A stretch of DNA of 64,000 nucleotides, from the NCBI RefSeq assembly GCF_900107245.1, contig NZ_FNPG01000011.1, positions 39,156-103,155 of the forward strand, given 5' to 3'. Below are positions 43,525-52,478 of this stretch, piece by piece. The position numbers and the translations under genes are program-made. Origin of the DNA: Lachnobacterium bovis DSM 14045. GTDB lineage: Bacteria > Bacillota > Clostridia > Lachnospirales > Lachnospiraceae. The notes under the pieces were generated by a model. The model saw only the letters and a program-made list of their open reading frames with translations, ran no database searches and was not told where the DNA came from. How positions within the stretch are numbered: the stretch's first letter is position 1; the number at the start of each line of letters is the position of its first letter.

Positions 43525-44212
43525 GTCTCATCGCCTCCTCCTTGGAATTATAAAGTTTTCCATCAATTATATAGATTATCCTTTTTGCATGTTTTGCAAC
43601 ATTTTCATCATGTGTAATCATTATTATTGTTACACCATCTTTATTCAATTTTTCAAAAAGATCCATAACCTGTTTGCCAGACTTTGAATCAAGTGCTCCG
43701 GTTGGTTCATCCGCTAATATCAACTTAGGATTATTAACCATAGCACGGGCAATTGCCACCCTTTGCTTTTGTCCTCCTGACAATTGAGTTGGTTTAAAAT
43801 CACTTCTATCTTCTATTCCTACTTTTTTTAATGCCTCTAAAGCCCTCTTTTTTCTCTCTTTTTTATTTACTTTTGCGTATATCAAAGGAAGAGAAACATT
43901 ATATAGTGCGCTCTGTCTTGGTAATAATTGGAATTGCTGAAAAACAAAACCAATACTATTCAATCTTATCTTGGATAATTCCTTATCTTTTAATTTTAAA
44001 ACATCATTACTATCTAATTTATATTCACCTTTTGTCGGATGATCCAAACATCCAATAATATTCATCAGCGTTGATTTTCCTGAACCCGAAGGCCCCATAA
44101 TTGCAATATATTCGCCTTTTTCTACTTCGATGTTTACATCATTTAATACGGGCACAACGAGCTGTTTATCACCGTAATAGTTCTTATATATATTCTTTAA
44201 CTCTACTAACAT
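43514..44212 (-). CDS. MacB/LolD-type ABC transporter ATPase
   Basis: A 232-residue ATPase with all motifs intact: Walker A GPSGSGKST (about 39-47), Q-loop FVFQQFQLLP, signature LSGGQKQRVAIARA, Walker B LILADEPTGALD and switch His in ITHDE. The IMGPSGSGKSTLMNIIGCLD run is diagnostic of the MacB/LolD group. It lies between two adaptor genes and powers the permease at the end of the operon. AAGGGGGGGACGAG precedes ATG. Confidence 0.95.
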   Translation of the reverse strand: MLVELKNIYKNYYGDKQLVVPVLNDVNIEVEKGEYIAIMGPSGSGKSTLMNIIGCLDHPTKGEYKLDSNDVLKLKDKELSKIRLNSIGFVFQQFQLLPRQSALYNVSLPLIYAKVNKKERKKRALEALKKVGIEDRSDFKPTQLSGGQKQRVAIARAMVNNPKLILADEPTGALDSKSGKQVMDLFEKLNKDGVTIIMITHDENVAKHAKRIIYIIDGKLYNSKEEAMRHAQ

Positions 44213-44224
44213 CTCGTCCCCCCC

Positions 44225-45469
44225 TTACTCACCTATCGGATTTGCAGTATTTCTTATCTTTTTATATAAAGGTGATTTATAATCAACATCCGATTGATTT
44301 CTTACAGCAGTTACACCATCATATAATCCTGGCATATCACACGCTATATAATCACTTGTTTTTAAGCCCGAAATAATATGATACTTATTTGAATTTTCAT
44401 CGAGTTCTTTAACTTTTACATTTCGTTTTTCAATCGACTTATCTTTATTTTCTACCCAGACAAACGTTTTATCTGCGTTTACAACATAGCTTGCATCCAG
44501 CCAAATTCCTTTCTTTTTATCAAGTGAACTTAAATCCGTATCAACGTAAACATGTTCTCCCAATAAAAATTTATTTTCTCCCTCTATTTCAACATAAAAT
44601 GGATATTTAGAAGACTTATCATTTTGTTTTTCTTCTGAACCTTGTCCTTGCATCTCATTTTCATTTTCTGCTTTTTTATCAAGATCAATCTGTACAATTT
44701 TACCTTTATAAACTTCATCCTCGTTTACACGAGATCTAACTGCTACTTCTTGATCTTTTTTTAAACTTCTGGCAGTTTCTTCTTCTACCATTCCTTTGAC
44801 TCTTAGTTTATCATTTTGATAAATAACGATGTAAGGAGTCTCATTACCCTGAGCATCTTTTTCATCTTTATTTATTTTTTTTACAACGCCTGTGACTGTA
44901 CTTACAATAACGCCGCTTTTAACTATCTTTTGGTTTTTCTCAATTTCTGCCTTCTTTAGATCAACATTTAACTGTTCTTCCCTAACCTTATTCTGATTTT
45001 CTCTTATTTCATATTCAATCTCTTTAACACGTTGTTCATCTGCCGTTTTCTTCTCTTCTTCTAAGTTTTTAATACTATCATTGTAATCAGAAATTGAATT
45101 ATTGCTGCTTTCAATTTCTATTTTTGCTGAATCAATTGCATTTTGTGCATCATCAACATCATAAGAAAACAACTTTGTTCCAACTTGAACTTCATCGCCT
45201 TCTTTAACATAAATTTCCTGAATTTTTCTCTCTGGGTCACGCAATATTTCCTTATTTCCCTCAGATTCGATTACTCCCATATATTTATTTGAACCTGATT
45301 TTTGTTCATTTAGAATATCAGATACTTTCTGTACATAAACTTTGTCTTTTTTTCCTGAAGAATGTTTTAATAGAAAACACCCTAAAATAGCAATTATCAA
45401 GAGTACAACTGCCAATACGACTAAGATAACCGTTTGTTTTTTTGTTAAGCTTACAATTCTTTCTCTCAT
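44225..45469 (-). CDS. Membrane-fusion (HlyD/MacA-type) adaptor, first of two
   Basis: A 414-residue adaptor: N-terminal anchor helix (about 13-36), lipoyl half IYVKEGDEVQVGTKLFSYD, a long charged coiled-coil hairpin (about 110-165), the second lipoyl half GVIVSTVTGVVKKI, then beta domains. It differs clearly from the second adaptor in the operon, so the two may form a mixed assembly. ATG at 45469 follows AGGGGGATGATT; an ATG two codons upstream is too close to that site. It opens the four-gene unit adaptor-ATPase-adaptor-permease. Confidence 0.88.
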   Translation of the reverse strand: MRERIVSLTKKQTVILVVLAVVLLIIAILGCFLLKHSSGKKDKVYVQKVSDILNEQKSGSNKYMGVIESEGNKEILRDPERKIQEIYVKEGDEVQVGTKLFSYDVDDAQNAIDSAKIEIESSNNSISDYNDSIKNLEEEKKTADEQRVKEIEYEIRENQNKVREEQLNVDLKKAEIEKNQKIVKSGVIVSTVTGVVKKINKDEKDAQGNETPYIVIYQNDKLRVKGMVEEETARSLKKDQEVAVRSRVNEDEVYKGKIVQIDLDKKAENENEMQGQGSEEKQNDKSSKYPFYVEIEGENKFLLGEHVYVDTDLSSLDKKKGIWLDASYVVNADKTFVWVENKDKSIEKRNVKVKELDENSNKYHIISGLKTSDYIACDMPGLYDGVTAVRNQSDVDYKSPLYKKIRNTANPIGE

Positions 45470-45619
45470 AATCATCCCCCTACCTTTATTTTTTTTCTAA
45501 TTTCAGTTTATCACATTGTTAGTAATAATTAACCTTAAGATTTCTTTATGTTTTTTATTACAATGCATTAATTAAATGAACGAACAATAAATAAAATATT
45601 ATAAAACCAGTACGAAAAA

Positions 45620-45659
45620 ACACCCCAGATTTCATACTTAAGTACGAAATCTGAGGTGT
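45620..45659 (-). terminator. Terminator of the pyr gene cluster
   Basis: ACACCTCAGATTTC and GAAATCTGGGGTGT pair over 14 bp (one mismatch) on the minus strand, followed by TTTTTTCG. It is 30 bp after the pyrD stop. Confidence 0.9.
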
Positions 45660-45689
45660 CCATTATATCAAGAAAAACACTTCTTCATT

Positions 45690-46598
45690 TTATTTTTCAT
45701 GCACAGCACCAACTAATTCTTTGATATCTGATACATTATACTTTTTCATATATTCCTCTATGCCATCTACAATTTTCACTGTAGCTTGTGGATCCATGAA
45801 GTTTGCTGTTCCAACAGAAACTAACGAAGCTCCAGCCAAAATCATTTCTATTGCATCCTCATAGTTTACGATTCCGCCCATTCCTATTATTGGAATATTT
45901 ACTGCCGAAGCTGTCTCATAAACCATTCTAACCGCAACAGGATGAATTGCTGGACCACTCATTCCACCAGTTTTATTTGCCAAAACGAAATCTCTTTTAT
46001 TAATGTCAATTTTCATTCCAGTTATAGTATTAATCAAAGATACGGCATTAGCTCCACCTGCCTCTGCTGCCTTAGCCATTTCTTTTATATCCGTAACATT
46101 AGGTGAAAGCTTCATAATAATTGGTTGTTTTGCGATCTTTTTAATTTGTTGTGTTATATCAAGAACTGCTTTAGGATCCTGTCCAAAAGCGATTCCGCCT
46201 TCTTTAACATTAGGACACGAAATATTTATTTCTAATAAATCAACATTCTCATCAGCGAGTCTTTCAACTACTTCTAAATATTCCTCCGTTGTATGTCCAC
46301 ATACATTTACAATAATATTTGTATCATATTTTTGTAAAAAAGGAATATCTCTCTCACAAAACGTATCGATTCCTGGATTTTGAAGTCCAACAGCATTAAG
46401 CATCCCACCGTAAACTTCAGCTACTCTAGGTGTTGGATTTCCTTCCCAAGGAACATTTGCTACACCTTTAGTTACAACTCCGCCTAGTCTATTTAAATCA
46501 ACAAACTGTGAATATTCCTGGCCTGAACCAAAAGTTCCTGATGCAGTAATTACAGGATTTTTAAAATTAATTCCACAAAAATCAACACTAGTATTCAT
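45690..46598 (-). CDS. pyrD: Dihydroorotate dehydrogenase (type 1B catalytic subunit)
   Basis: A 302-residue FMN barrel oxidising dihydroorotate to orotate. The catalytic-base Cys lies in NISCPNVKEGG. FMN-contact motifs IIMKLSPNV and PIIGMGGIVNYEDA are present. Type 1B works as a heterotetramer with PyrK, encoded directly upstream, and passes electrons to NAD+. The start overlaps the pyrK stop (TAATG), so translation is coupled. Confidence 0.96.
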   Translation of the reverse strand: MNTSVDFCGINFKNPVITASGTFGSGQEYSQFVDLNRLGGVVTKGVANVPWEGNPTPRVAEVYGGMLNAVGLQNPGIDTFCERDIPFLQKYDTNIIVNVCGHTTEEYLEVVERLADENVDLLEINISCPNVKEGGIAFGQDPKAVLDITQQIKKIAKQPIIMKLSPNVTDIKEMAKAAEAGGANAVSLINTITGMKIDINKRDFVLANKTGGMSGPAIHPVAVRMVYETASAVNIPIIGMGGIVNYEDAIEMILAGASLVSVGTANFMDPQATVKIVDGIEEYMKKYNVSDIKELVGAVHEK

Positions 46599-47374
46599 TA
46601 AATATCTACCTCCCTTGCATCAAAAACAGGTCCTTCTGTACATATTCTTGCATTATGAACCTTTGAATGGTGATCTTTTTTCTTTGTTTTAGTAACACAA
46701 CCTAAACAAGCACCGATTCCACATGCCATGCGTTCTTCTAAAGAAATAAAACAATCTATTCCTTTTTCTTCACTGTATTTTTTTAAAGCCTTAAGCATTG
46801 GCATTGGTCCACAAGCCATAATTGCATCAGCTTTTAAATCATTCTCTGCAATCGCATCAAGAACTGTTCCATTTGTCTGATAGCTTCCATCATCTGTTGC
46901 AACAAATACTTCTGCTTCTTTTTGTAGTTCTTTATATAAAAACATATCATTTTTACTTCTATAACCTACAACAATCTGTTTTTTGCCACTTATATTTCTT
47001 GCTAATTGTAACATTGGTGGAATTCCAATTCCTCCACCGATTACAAGAACGTTTTCATATTGTTTAGATAAATCATAACCATTACCTAATGGTCCTAAAA
47101 CTGTAACTTTAGTATCAGGAACATACTTAGCAAACTCACTTGTTCCTTTTCCAACTGTTCTAAAAACAATTCTAATTGTATTCTCATTTTTATCAATTTC
47201 ACAAAGACTTATTGGTCTAGGTAAAATTCTACTCGAATCATTACAATATACAGAAACAAACTGTCCTGCAATAGCCTCTTTTGCAATATCCTTTGTTTTT
47301 AAAACAATACTATAAACACCTTCACTTAGCTTTTCATTTGATAGGACAATTGCCTCTTCTTTATAAATCGCCAT
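46598..47374 (-). CDS. pyrK: Dihydroorotate dehydrogenase electron-transfer subunit
   Basis: A 258-residue iron-sulfur flavoprotein. The N-terminal FAD domain has RPISLCEID and GTSEFAKY, followed by an NAD domain (VLVIGGGIGIPPMLQLAR). The C-terminal [2Fe-2S] cluster Cys are in CGIGACLGCVT and ARICTEGPVF. It relays electrons from PyrD to NAD+. It lies between pyrF and pyrD in one transcription direction. Confidence 0.95.
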   Translation of the reverse strand: MAIYKEEAIVLSNEKLSEGVYSIVLKTKDIAKEAIAGQFVSVYCNDSSRILPRPISLCEIDKNENTIRIVFRTVGKGTSEFAKYVPDTKVTVLGPLGNGYDLSKQYENVLVIGGGIGIPPMLQLARNISGKKQIVVGYRSKNDMFLYKELQKEAEVFVATDDGSYQTNGTVLDAIAENDLKADAIMACGPMPMLKALKKYSEEKGIDCFISLEERMACGIGACLGCVTKTKKKDHHSKVHNARICTEGPVFDAREVDI

Positions 47375-47447
47375 ATTTTCTCCTTATTCTTCTTAGATAA
47401 ATAATACTATTTATACGAATTTCACTAAAAATCTTTAAACAAAAATC

Positions 47448-48374
47448 TTACTTAATAGCCGAATTAATATCCTCTATCATATCGATTACAGCCATTCTAG
47501 AAGCATCAGCAAAATTCATTTCTGTTATACCCTTATCCTTATATTTATCATTTTTATAAGCACAGATAATGCCTCTTGAAGAATTTATAATTGCTCCTAA
47601 TCCATCTTCGTTAAAGAAACATTTTAAGTCTTCTGCTTTTCCACCTTGTGCACCATAACCTGGTACCAAAATCATTGCTTTTGGCATAATCTTTCTTAAA
47701 GTCTCACCCATTTTTGGATATGTTGCTCCTACAACTGCACCAACGTAACTATATTCGTCACCCATGCACTCGCTGCCCCACATATTTACTTTTTCACCAA
47801 CAATCTCATAAAGAGGTCTGTTGTCAATAAGTCTATCCTGGAATTCTCCACTTGATGGATTTGATGTTTTAACTAGAACAAAAATACCTTTTTTCTCTTC
47901 TTTACAGACGTCAATAAATGGGTTAACACCATCTGAACCTAGATACGGATTTACAGTTACGAAATCTTCTTTGAATGGGCAAAAACTATTTTTACCTACC
48001 TGAACTCTACCGATATGACCAACTGCATAAGCTTTAGATGTTGAGCCAATATCACCTCTTTTAATATCACCAATGATTACAAGATCTTTTTGGCGACAAT
48101 ACTCCACTGTTTTATTAAAAGCCTTAATTCCCTCAATTCCAAATTGTTCATACATAGCAATTTGAGGCTTAACAGCTGGGATTAAATCATGCGTTGCATC
48201 AATAATTGCTTTATTATACTGCCAAATAGCTTCCCCTGCACCTTCTAATGTCTCACCAAACTGGTTGAAAGCTTCTTCTTTAATAAAATTAGGCACATAA
48301 TCCAACATTGGATCTAAACCTACAACTATCGGTGCGTCTTTTTGCTTAATTTTGTCAACTAACTTGTTAATCAT
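47448..48374 (-). CDS. pyrF: Orotidine-5'-phosphate decarboxylase (type 2)
   Basis: A 308-residue enzyme of the longer PyrF class. It makes UMP from OMP. The active-site Asp-Lys-Asp set is seen in GDIKRGDIGST, and the start VGLDPMLDYVP is family-typical. ATG at 48374 follows AGAGAGGAACTT; the longer frame start at 48428 has no ribosome site. The remaining synthetic genes pyrB, pyrE and carAB are not in the window. Confidence 0.94.
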   Translation of the reverse strand: MINKLVDKIKQKDAPIVVGLDPMLDYVPNFIKEEAFNQFGETLEGAGEAIWQYNKAIIDATHDLIPAVKPQIAMYEQFGIEGIKAFNKTVEYCRQKDLVIIGDIKRGDIGSTSKAYAVGHIGRVQVGKNSFCPFKEDFVTVNPYLGSDGVNPFIDVCKEEKKGIFVLVKTSNPSSGEFQDRLIDNRPLYEIVGEKVNMWGSECMGDEYSYVGAVVGATYPKMGETLRKIMPKAMILVPGYGAQGGKAEDLKCFFNEDGLGAIINSSRGIICAYKNDKYKDKGITEMNFADASRMAVIDMIEDINSAIK

Positions 48375-48683
48375 TTTTAAGTTCCTCTCTCTAAACAATA
48401 TGTAATAGTCGTTGAAATAACACCACAAGTCGCAAAACTGACCTGTCTTTCACTTGACCTCAATATATTTTCCACTGTTTTCATTAAAAAGTCAATAACA
48501 AATTTTAAATACTTTTCTTTTCTTATTTATTCCTATATTTTGCATAAAACTGCTCAATTTTCAAACAAGCTACGCCTTATAAAAAGCGTAGCCTGAAGCT
48601 TTTTTATTATATTTTGTAATTGATTTTGCGTTATATTTTATATTTTGCTTTATATGTTATGTTTTACATTATATTTGGATTTA
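48375..48683. other. Spacer between pyrC and pyrF with no gene seen
   Basis: A 309-bp AT-rich spacer. It contains a small hairpin at 48569-48592 and, on the minus strand near 48494-48475, a TTGACT box with no good -10 at the right distance. No PyrR-type antiterminator was recognised. It may hold a promoter for pyrFKD. Confidence 0.5.
48569..48592. terminator. Hairpin downstream of pyrC, possible terminator
   Basis: GCTACGC and GCGTAGC form a perfect 7-bp GC-rich stem around ten AT bases. TTTTTT occurs on the plus strand 8 bases further on. On the minus strand it lies about 90 bp after the pyrC stop, but the T-run there is weak. Confidence 0.45.
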
Positions 48684-50009
48684 TTATGCCTCGTACACAA
48701 CATTTCCACCGCAGATAGTAGCTTTAACTTTCCCTATAACTTCTTTTCCGTCAAATGGTGTATTTTTTCCCATTGAAACAAAAGTTGATTTATCGATTTT
48801 ATAATGTTCCTTTATGTCAAAAATAACAATATCCGCTACTTTTCCCTCACTAATATCTCCTTTGTCAATACCAAGAATCTTTGCAGGATTATAACTCATC
48901 TTTTCAGCCATTTGCATAGGAGTAATTACATCATTAAGAACAAGCTCTGTATATGTTATAGCTGCTGCCGTCTCTAACCCAACTATACCAAATGGTGCAT
49001 ATCTCATAGATGTATTTTTTGATTCAAAAGTATGTGGAGTATGATCTGTTGCTATAACATCAATCACATCTTCTTTCAAACCTTCTTTAATTGTTTCAAT
49101 ATCTGAAAGTGTTCTAAGTGGTGGTTTCACTTTATAGTTAGTATCTGCATCATTATCATGTGGAATCATAATTCCATTTTCCGGAACAGATATAAATTCT
49201 TTAATATCGTCTGAACTCAAAGTAAAATGATGTGGAGTTACTTCCGCAGTTACATTTACACCTAGTTTTTTTGCCAAACCAACCATTTTTACGGCACCAT
49301 GCGTAGAGCATCTACTAATATGAACTCTAGCACCCGATTTATAAGCCAAAATCAAATCTCTCGCCATCACTACATCTTCTACTTCATTAGAATAAACTGG
49401 CATATCTAAACGTTTAGCATTTTCGTCATCATTTATTACCCCACCATGTTCAAGATATGCATCTTCACAATGTGCAAAAACAGGAAGATTCAAATCCCTT
49501 GCCATCTTAAGTCCATTAAAAAAAACATATGTATCGTTAACTGTTTTACCTGCATCACTAAGTGCTGGGACACCTGCTTCATATAGAACTTTAATATCTG
49601 TCAGTTCTTCCCCCTTTGAACCTTTAGTAAGAGCTCCTGCCTGTAAAACATTAATACATTCCTCTGACTTTGCCTTATTAACTACATATTTTACTGCATC
49701 AGCATTGTCAATAACCGGATTTGTATCTGGCATAGCAACTATCGTTGTATATCCACCTCGTGCACCCGCTTTCATTTCTGAAATAACTGTGCCATTTTCC
49801 TCTGGTCCTGGATCTGTCAAATGGGTATCTAAGTCAATAAAGCCTGGCATAACTAAACATCCTTTAGCATTTATCACTTTTTCAACATCATCGTCATTTA
49901 TTTTGGAACCTATTTTTTTTATAATTCCATCTTCAATTAATAAATCCGCCTCCTGTTCAAACTTATCCGCCGGATTTATTACCTTTCCATTTTTTACAAG
50001 TATTTTCAT
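48684..50009 (-). CDS. pyrC: Dihydroorotase
   Basis: A 441-residue amidohydrolase closing carbamoyl-aspartate to dihydroorotate. The first metal motif is replaced: DLDTHLTDPG where class I dihydroorotases have DxHxHLRxPG, so the first His is Thr/Asp-shifted and Arg is Thr. Later motifs are present: PVFAHCEDA, VHISRCSTHGAV, and IATDHTPHTFESK. Length and the MRYAPFGIVGLET run fit type I dihydroorotase. The exact metal set should be checked because of the unusual HLTDPG. It begins the pyr gene group on the minus strand. Confidence 0.88.
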   Translation of the reverse strand: MKILVKNGKVINPADKFEQEADLLIEDGIIKKIGSKINDDDVEKVINAKGCLVMPGFIDLDTHLTDPGPEENGTVISEMKAGARGGYTTIVAMPDTNPVIDNADAVKYVVNKAKSEECINVLQAGALTKGSKGEELTDIKVLYEAGVPALSDAGKTVNDTYVFFNGLKMARDLNLPVFAHCEDAYLEHGGVINDDENAKRLDMPVYSNEVEDVVMARDLILAYKSGARVHISRCSTHGAVKMVGLAKKLGVNVTAEVTPHHFTLSSDDIKEFISVPENGIMIPHDNDADTNYKVKPPLRTLSDIETIKEGLKEDVIDVIATDHTPHTFESKNTSMRYAPFGIVGLETAAAITYTELVLNDVITPMQMAEKMSYNPAKILGIDKGDISEGKVADIVIFDIKEHYKIDKSTFVSMGKNTPFDGKEVIGKVKATICGGNVVYEA

Positions 50010-50351
50010 ATACTTCCCACCTTATTTTCCTATTTTTATTTCAATATTGCTGTATACACCTTATGTAATATAAATTATTTCCTCATTAACTTACTCTTCA
50101 GTATATCATAAGTATTTTTTTATAGCAATTAAATAGGGTTTGATTTAAAATGCTACAGTCTATTTCGGATGATTTTTTCATATAAAAAAGAGCTTAAATC
50201 AAGAAAACCTCCACTCTATCAAAAAAGTTAAACTGTTATACCAACATTTCTGTAATAGTTGAAATAAATCTTAATCTAAGCTCACTATTTTATTAAATAC
50301 TTTTATTAAAAACACATCAATTTCTTGAATATTAAACAAATTTTAGCACTA
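50010..50351. other. Spacer between dapB and pyrC with no gene seen
   Basis: A 342-bp AT-rich region. No ORF, clear terminator or known riboswitch was recognised. It should contain the pyrC promoter and the end of the dap transcript. Confidence 0.5.
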
Positions 50352-51113
50352 TTATTTAGATGCAATTACATCCGCCATATCATAGCTTCCAGCAACTTTA
50401 CCTGCTAAAAATTTAGCTGCTTCAATTGCTCCTTTACCAAATACACCTTTTGAATATGCTGTATGTTTAATTGTAATAACTTCATCAATTCCTGCAAAGA
50501 AAACTTCATGCTCACCTACAATATTTCCACCACGAACTGCTGAAATACCGATTTCTTTTGGATCTCTTTTTTCTCTTCTTTGACTTCTGTCATAAATATA
50601 TTCATATTCATTATCTAGAGCTTCGTTAAGAGAATCAGCTAATGCAATAGCTGTTCCTGAAGGAGCATCTAACTTCTGATTGTGATGTTTCTCAACAATT
50701 TCCATATCAAATCCTGCTGGTGCAAAAACAGACGCAGCTTTCTTTAATAATTCCATAATTGTATTGATTCCAAGTGACATATTAGCAGATCTTAAAACTG
50801 CAACTTTTTTACTTGCTTCAGCTACTTTTGCTAATTGTTCATCACTTAAGCCTGTTGTACATAAAACAACAGGTGTCTGTGTTTCTACACAATACTCTAA
50901 TAACTCATCAACTGCTTTTGCATTTGAAAAATCAATAATTGCATCCGCTTTAACATTACATTCTTTTACTGACTTAAAAACTGGATAGCTATTGTTGATT
51001 CCATCAAAGCAATCAACACCTGCAACTATTTCAATTTCTTTATCATTTTCACAAAGTTTAGTAATAGTCTGACCCATGTGACCATTACATCCATGCATAA
51101 TAACCTTTGTCAT
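50352..51113 (-). CDS. dapB: 4-Hydroxy-tetrahydrodipicolinate reductase
   Basis: A 253-residue enzyme of lysine/diaminopimelate synthesis. The NAD(P)H motif is GCNGHMGQTI (about 8-17). The active-site motif EKHHNQKLDAPSGTA holds the catalytic His-His-Lys, and ISAVRGGNIVGEHEV is the dimer/substrate signature. It is 97 bp downstream of dapA and is likely part of the same lysine-riboswitch-controlled transcript. Confidence 0.96.
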   Translation of the reverse strand: MTKVIMHGCNGHMGQTITKLCENDKEIEIVAGVDCFDGINNSYPVFKSVKECNVKADAIIDFSNAKAVDELLEYCVETQTPVVLCTTGLSDEQLAKVAEASKKVAVLRSANMSLGINTIMELLKKAASVFAPAGFDMEIVEKHHNQKLDAPSGTAIALADSLNEALDNEYEYIYDRSQRREKRDPKEIGISAVRGGNIVGEHEVFFAGIDEVITIKHTAYSKGVFGKGAIEAAKFLAGKVAGSYDMADVIASK

Positions 51114-51210
51114 ATATCTTATCCTCTTTCTTATACCTAAATATTATAGCTGTTTGGGCAGCTACATATCATAATTATTGCTTCTTTTATGAATTCTACA
51201 CCACAGCCAA

Positions 51211-52104
51211 TTATTGTGCAAGCGCAATTCCATAATCAGCCATTGCTTTCTTTAATACCTGTGCTTTAGCATCTGACATTTCACTAAGTGGTGGTCTTAA
51301 ACCGCCAACTTCAAGTCCCATAAAATTAAGAGCTTTTTTAACTGGGATAGGATTAACCTCACTGAATAACGCATCAACAAGTGGCAATGCTTCAAGTTGA
51401 AGTTGTCTTGCTTTTTCAATGTTTCCATCAAAGAAACTATAGCACATATCATGAACCTGGCGTGGTGCAACATTGCTCCATACTGAGATTACACCAATTG
51501 CTCCAAGTGAAAGTAATGGTAAAACTAATCCATCTTCACCAGAATATAAATCTAATTTTCCATCTGTAAGATACATTGTTTTGCTTGATTGGCTCAAATT
51601 TCCTGTTGCATCCTTTAATCCTACGATATTTTTATGTTCTTTAAACAATGTCGCTACTGTTTCCGGCATAATGTTACACCCTGTTCTACTCGGAACATTA
51701 TACATGATCATCGGAATATCAACTTCATCTGCAATCTGTCCATAATGATTAATTAATCCCTGTTGTGTTGCTTTGTTGTAGTATGGAGATACAACTAAAA
51801 TTCCATCTACTCCTGCTTCTTTTGCTTCTGAAGAAAGCTGAATTGCTGTCTTAGTGCAGTTAGATCCAGTTCCTGCAACTACTGGAATTCTATTTTTTGT
51901 AAACTCTACAGCTTTTTTAATTACATCTGAATGTTCTTCCATTGTAAGAGTTGCACTCTCACCTGTTGTTCCTGTAATGATAATTGCATCTGTACCACCA
52001 TCAATCTGCATGTTAATTAACTCTTCTAGTTTAGAGTAATTAACTTCTCCATTTTCTTTCATTGGTGTAACGATAGCCACTCCGGCGCCTTTAAAAATAC
52101 TCAT
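51211..52104 (-). CDS. dapA: 4-Hydroxy-tetrahydrodipicolinate synthase
   Basis: A 297-residue aldolase-type barrel condensing pyruvate with aspartate semialdehyde. The Schiff-base Lys lies in IVGLKDATGN. The catalytic Tyr is in MIMYNVPSRTG, and GTTGESATL binds the substrate carboxylate. It is the first lysine-pathway gene behind the riboswitch. GAGGATGAAAA precedes ATG. Confidence 0.96.
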   Translation of the reverse strand: MSIFKGAGVAIVTPMKENGEVNYSKLEELINMQIDGGTDAIIITGTTGESATLTMEEHSDVIKKAVEFTKNRIPVVAGTGSNCTKTAIQLSSEAKEAGVDGILVVSPYYNKATQQGLINHYGQIADEVDIPMIMYNVPSRTGCNIMPETVATLFKEHKNIVGLKDATGNLSQSSKTMYLTDGKLDLYSGEDGLVLPLLSLGAIGVISVWSNVAPRQVHDMCYSFFDGNIEKARQLQLEALPLVDALFSEVNPIPVKKALNFMGLEVGGLRPPLSEMSDAKAQVLKKAMADYGIALAQ

Positions 52105-52178
52105 TTTTCATCCTCTTTTCATACACAATTATTAAGTTATCAAATTGCTACCACTTTCATAACATCTAGCTCTAAAAA

Positions 52179-52212
52179 AGCCAACCTATCAAAAAACTGA
52201 TAGAGTTGGCTT
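52179..52212 (-). terminator. Riboswitch expression-platform terminator
   Basis: AAGCCAACTCTATCAG and CTGATAG-GTTGGCTT halves flank a T-rich loop, and TTTTTTAG follows on the minus strand. Part of the left arm (CTATCA) could instead pair within the aptamer's 3' side, as expected of an on/off switch. Confidence 0.88.
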
Positions 52213-52437
52213 AAAATTCATCTCAACTATGATAGCACTCCATCTTACGATGACAGTCATAAAGCTCTTAACCTCATGCCCAAGAATTATCTTGCAAAAA
52301 TAATCCTTTCGGCGCTCGCCCCTTTCCTTTGTCTTCAACTGATTTGCTTCATCCAACAAAGTACTATTAACTTGCGCAACCTCTATCTCTTTAACAATTT
52401 TATTTTTCATTTTAACTTGTTAAACCACTAATAACTT
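52179..52437 (-). ncRNA. Lysine riboswitch (L box) controlling dapA-dapB
   Basis: Minus-strand leader of dapA. Conserved L-box blocks are readable: AGATAGAGGTTGCG at the 5' side (P1 and loop-E-like region), AATAGTACTT, GAAAGGGGCGAGCGCCGAAAGG, CTTGGGCATGAGG, GACTGTCATC and GGAGTGCTATC, whose CTATC closes P1 with GATAG. It is followed by the terminator at 52179-52212. Lysine binding should stabilise the aptamer and allow the terminator to form, switching off dapA and dapB. The aptamer itself covers about 52228-52395. Confidence 0.92.
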
Positions 52438-52443
52438 AACTTA

Positions 52444-52472
52444 AATATATCACTAAAACATACTCAAGTCAA
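52444..52472 (-). promoter_or_regulatory. Promoter of the lysine riboswitch-dapAB transcript
   Basis: Minus strand TTGACT (52472-52467), exactly 17 bases, TATATT (52449-52444). It starts seven bases past the stop codon of the upstream deacetylase gene. The predicted start near 52437 defines the riboswitch 5' end. Confidence 0.8.
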
Positions 52473-52478
52473 CACTTA

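Noticed and set aside
46003..46383. 126-codon plus-strand ORF antisense to pyrD
   Set aside because: Shadow of a confidently identified gene.
48375..48683. PyrR-type attenuator before pyrF or pyrC
   Set aside because: No PyrR-binding loop pattern or antiterminator-terminator pair could be read in the spacers.
52189..52410. 73-codon minus-strand ORF upstream of dapA
   Set aside because: It lies wholly within the lysine riboswitch and its terminator, and its sequence is explained by conserved RNA blocks.
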